Part shown: piece after piece, positions 5,227-5,875 of the stretch
Position numbering within the stretch: position 1 is the first letter of the stretch
Layout of the letters: each line of letters begins with the position of its first letter
Assembly (NCBI GenBank): GCA_903938935.1
Contig: CAJAFD010000414.1
Location: 1-5,875, forward strand
Source of the DNA: an uncultured Opitutia bacterium
GTDB lineage: Bacteria; Verrucomicrobiota; Verrucomicrobiia; Opitutales; Opitutaceae
DNA: 5,875 bases
Direction of reading: 5' to 3'
Notes under the pieces: model-generated
Databases searched by the model: none
Seen by the model: the letters and a program-made list of their open reading frames with translations, nothing else
What the model was told of the DNA's origin: nothing
Made by a program: the position numbers and the translations under genes

Positions 5227-5875
5227 CTAGGGTTTGACGGCGGAAGGCGTTGGTGGGGCGGCTTCAAACAGATCGGCGGTTTTTTGCGGGAGGCTGGTGA
5301 ACGAATATTCGGCGATCTGGAAGGCGCGCTTGGCCATGAGGGTGTTGATGGGGGCGGATGATTCGCTGTGGCTGAGGGTGACGAAGACCGGGCCGGCGGG
5401 GATCGTTTCGAAATCGGGTGCCGGTGGTTTGGCGGGTTCGACAGGAGTTCCAGTAGCGGATTTTTGGGCCAGCTCCGTCGCTGAACCGAGAGCAGCGAGC
5501 CCCGTCTTGGCGTCGGCGACGGGGGGCTTGATTTTCTTTTCCTCGGGCTTACGGCCGAGGGAAATTTTTAGGATTTTTTTATCGAAGGTTTCGATTTGGA
5601 AACTGCGCGCGTGGGGCTTGGCGGCGAGCGCGTTGGCGTCGGCGAGGTCGGTGGTCTCGGTGAAGCGGAGGCTGGTGAGGGTGTTGAGGGTCGAGGTGAG
5701 GGCGTCGGGTTTTAACTTTTGCCCAGCAGGAGTGGCGGAGGCGGTCCAAGGATCTTCTTTTTTGGCGCGCTTAAACGTGATGCGTTCGTCGCCGGAAAAG
5801 GACATTTCGATGTGAGCAATGTCGTCGGGCTTGAGGGCGAGGAGTTCGGCTTGGGCCCAATTTTTAGGTTCGAGG
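5227..5875 (-). CDS. DUF4340 domain protein, C-terminal part (partial, runs off right edge)
   Basis: The frame stays open to the right edge, giving 215 visible codons before the TAG at 5227-5229. An internal ATG at 5805 is not the start, because the coding pattern continues upstream of it with WAQAELLALKPDDIAHIEM. This stretch, followed by ITFKRAKKEDPW (visible residues 32-43) and the PDALTSTLNTLTSLRF segment (57-71), resembles a DUF4340 repeat unit: a Trp, a segment on which residue (I), a basic stretch and P-x-A-D-like helix. Visible residues 109-157 form a Lys/Pro/Ala-rich insert that looks disordered. The end, AFQIAEYSFTSLPQKTADLF (184-203), fits the family's closing helix. DUF4340 proteins often lie downstream of gliding-type (GldG-like) ABC transporter genes and are usually envelope-anchored; that neighbour would be beyond the edge. 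The function is unknown. It lies 54 bp before metF, which seems to have its own promoter. Confidence 0.75.
   Translation of the reverse strand, partial: LEPKNWAQAELLALKPDDIAHIEMSFSGDERITFKRAKKEDPWTASATPAGQKLKPDALTSTLNTLTSLRFTETTDLADANALAAKPHARSFQIETFDKKILKISLGRKPEEKKIKPPVADAKTGLAALGSATELAQKSATGTPVEPAKPPAPDFETIPAGPVFVTLSHSESSAPINTLMAKRAFQIAEYSFTSLPQKTADLFEAAPPTPSAVKP

Noticed and set aside
5234..5815. 193-codon open frame on the plus strand over the DUF4340 gene
   Set aside because: The minus strand matches DUF4340 and runs to the window edge; the plus product has no family features.

Overview
The window looks like an ordinary chromosomal stretch of a GC-rich Gram-negative bacterium. My best guess is the phylum Verrucomicrobiota, perhaps Opitutales. 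That guess rests on base composition, the absence of Shine-Dalgarno sites at most starts, an exported S9 peptidase, a DUF4340 protein and a SUI1-type factor; it is an inference and no rRNA or marker gene is available to prove it. I see no mobile element, CRISPR array, tRNA or rRNA.

Layout: (1) positions 1-1312, minus strand, hold the first 437 codons of the E1 subunit of 2-oxoglutarate dehydrogenase (sucA), cut by the left window edge. (2) A 249-bp divergent intergenic region (1313-1561) holds two short inverted repeats and a TTTTAAAAC box ahead of each flanking gene. (3) Positions 1562-2214, plus strand, hold a two-gene unit: an 83-residue protein of unknown function, then 2 bp later a SUI1/YciH-type translation factor. 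(4) Converging on this unit and overlapping it by the four bases TTAA is an exported S9-family prolyl oligopeptidase-like peptidase (2211-4202, minus). A probable intrinsic terminator for the plus-strand unit has both stop codons in or next to its loop. (5) Further upstream on the minus strand are metF (4249-5172) and the C-terminal part of a DUF4340 protein (5227-5875), cut by the right window edge.

How the genes relate: sucA is central carbon metabolism (TCA cycle) and metF supplies methyl-THF for methionine synthesis. The other genes are not obviously linked to these. metF and the peptidase are 46 bp apart on the same strand and could be co-transcribed, but a hairpin sits between them. No gene covers only 1313-1561, and no gap exceeds 300 bp.

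The most notable signal is a perfect 12-bp inverted repeat with an 8-nt spacer (5174-5205). It ends one base before the metF start codon and covers a plausible metF promoter. It looks like a repressor operator for methionine-cycle control, or alternatively an RNA hairpin that governs the metF start. I found no convincing new multi-gene system.
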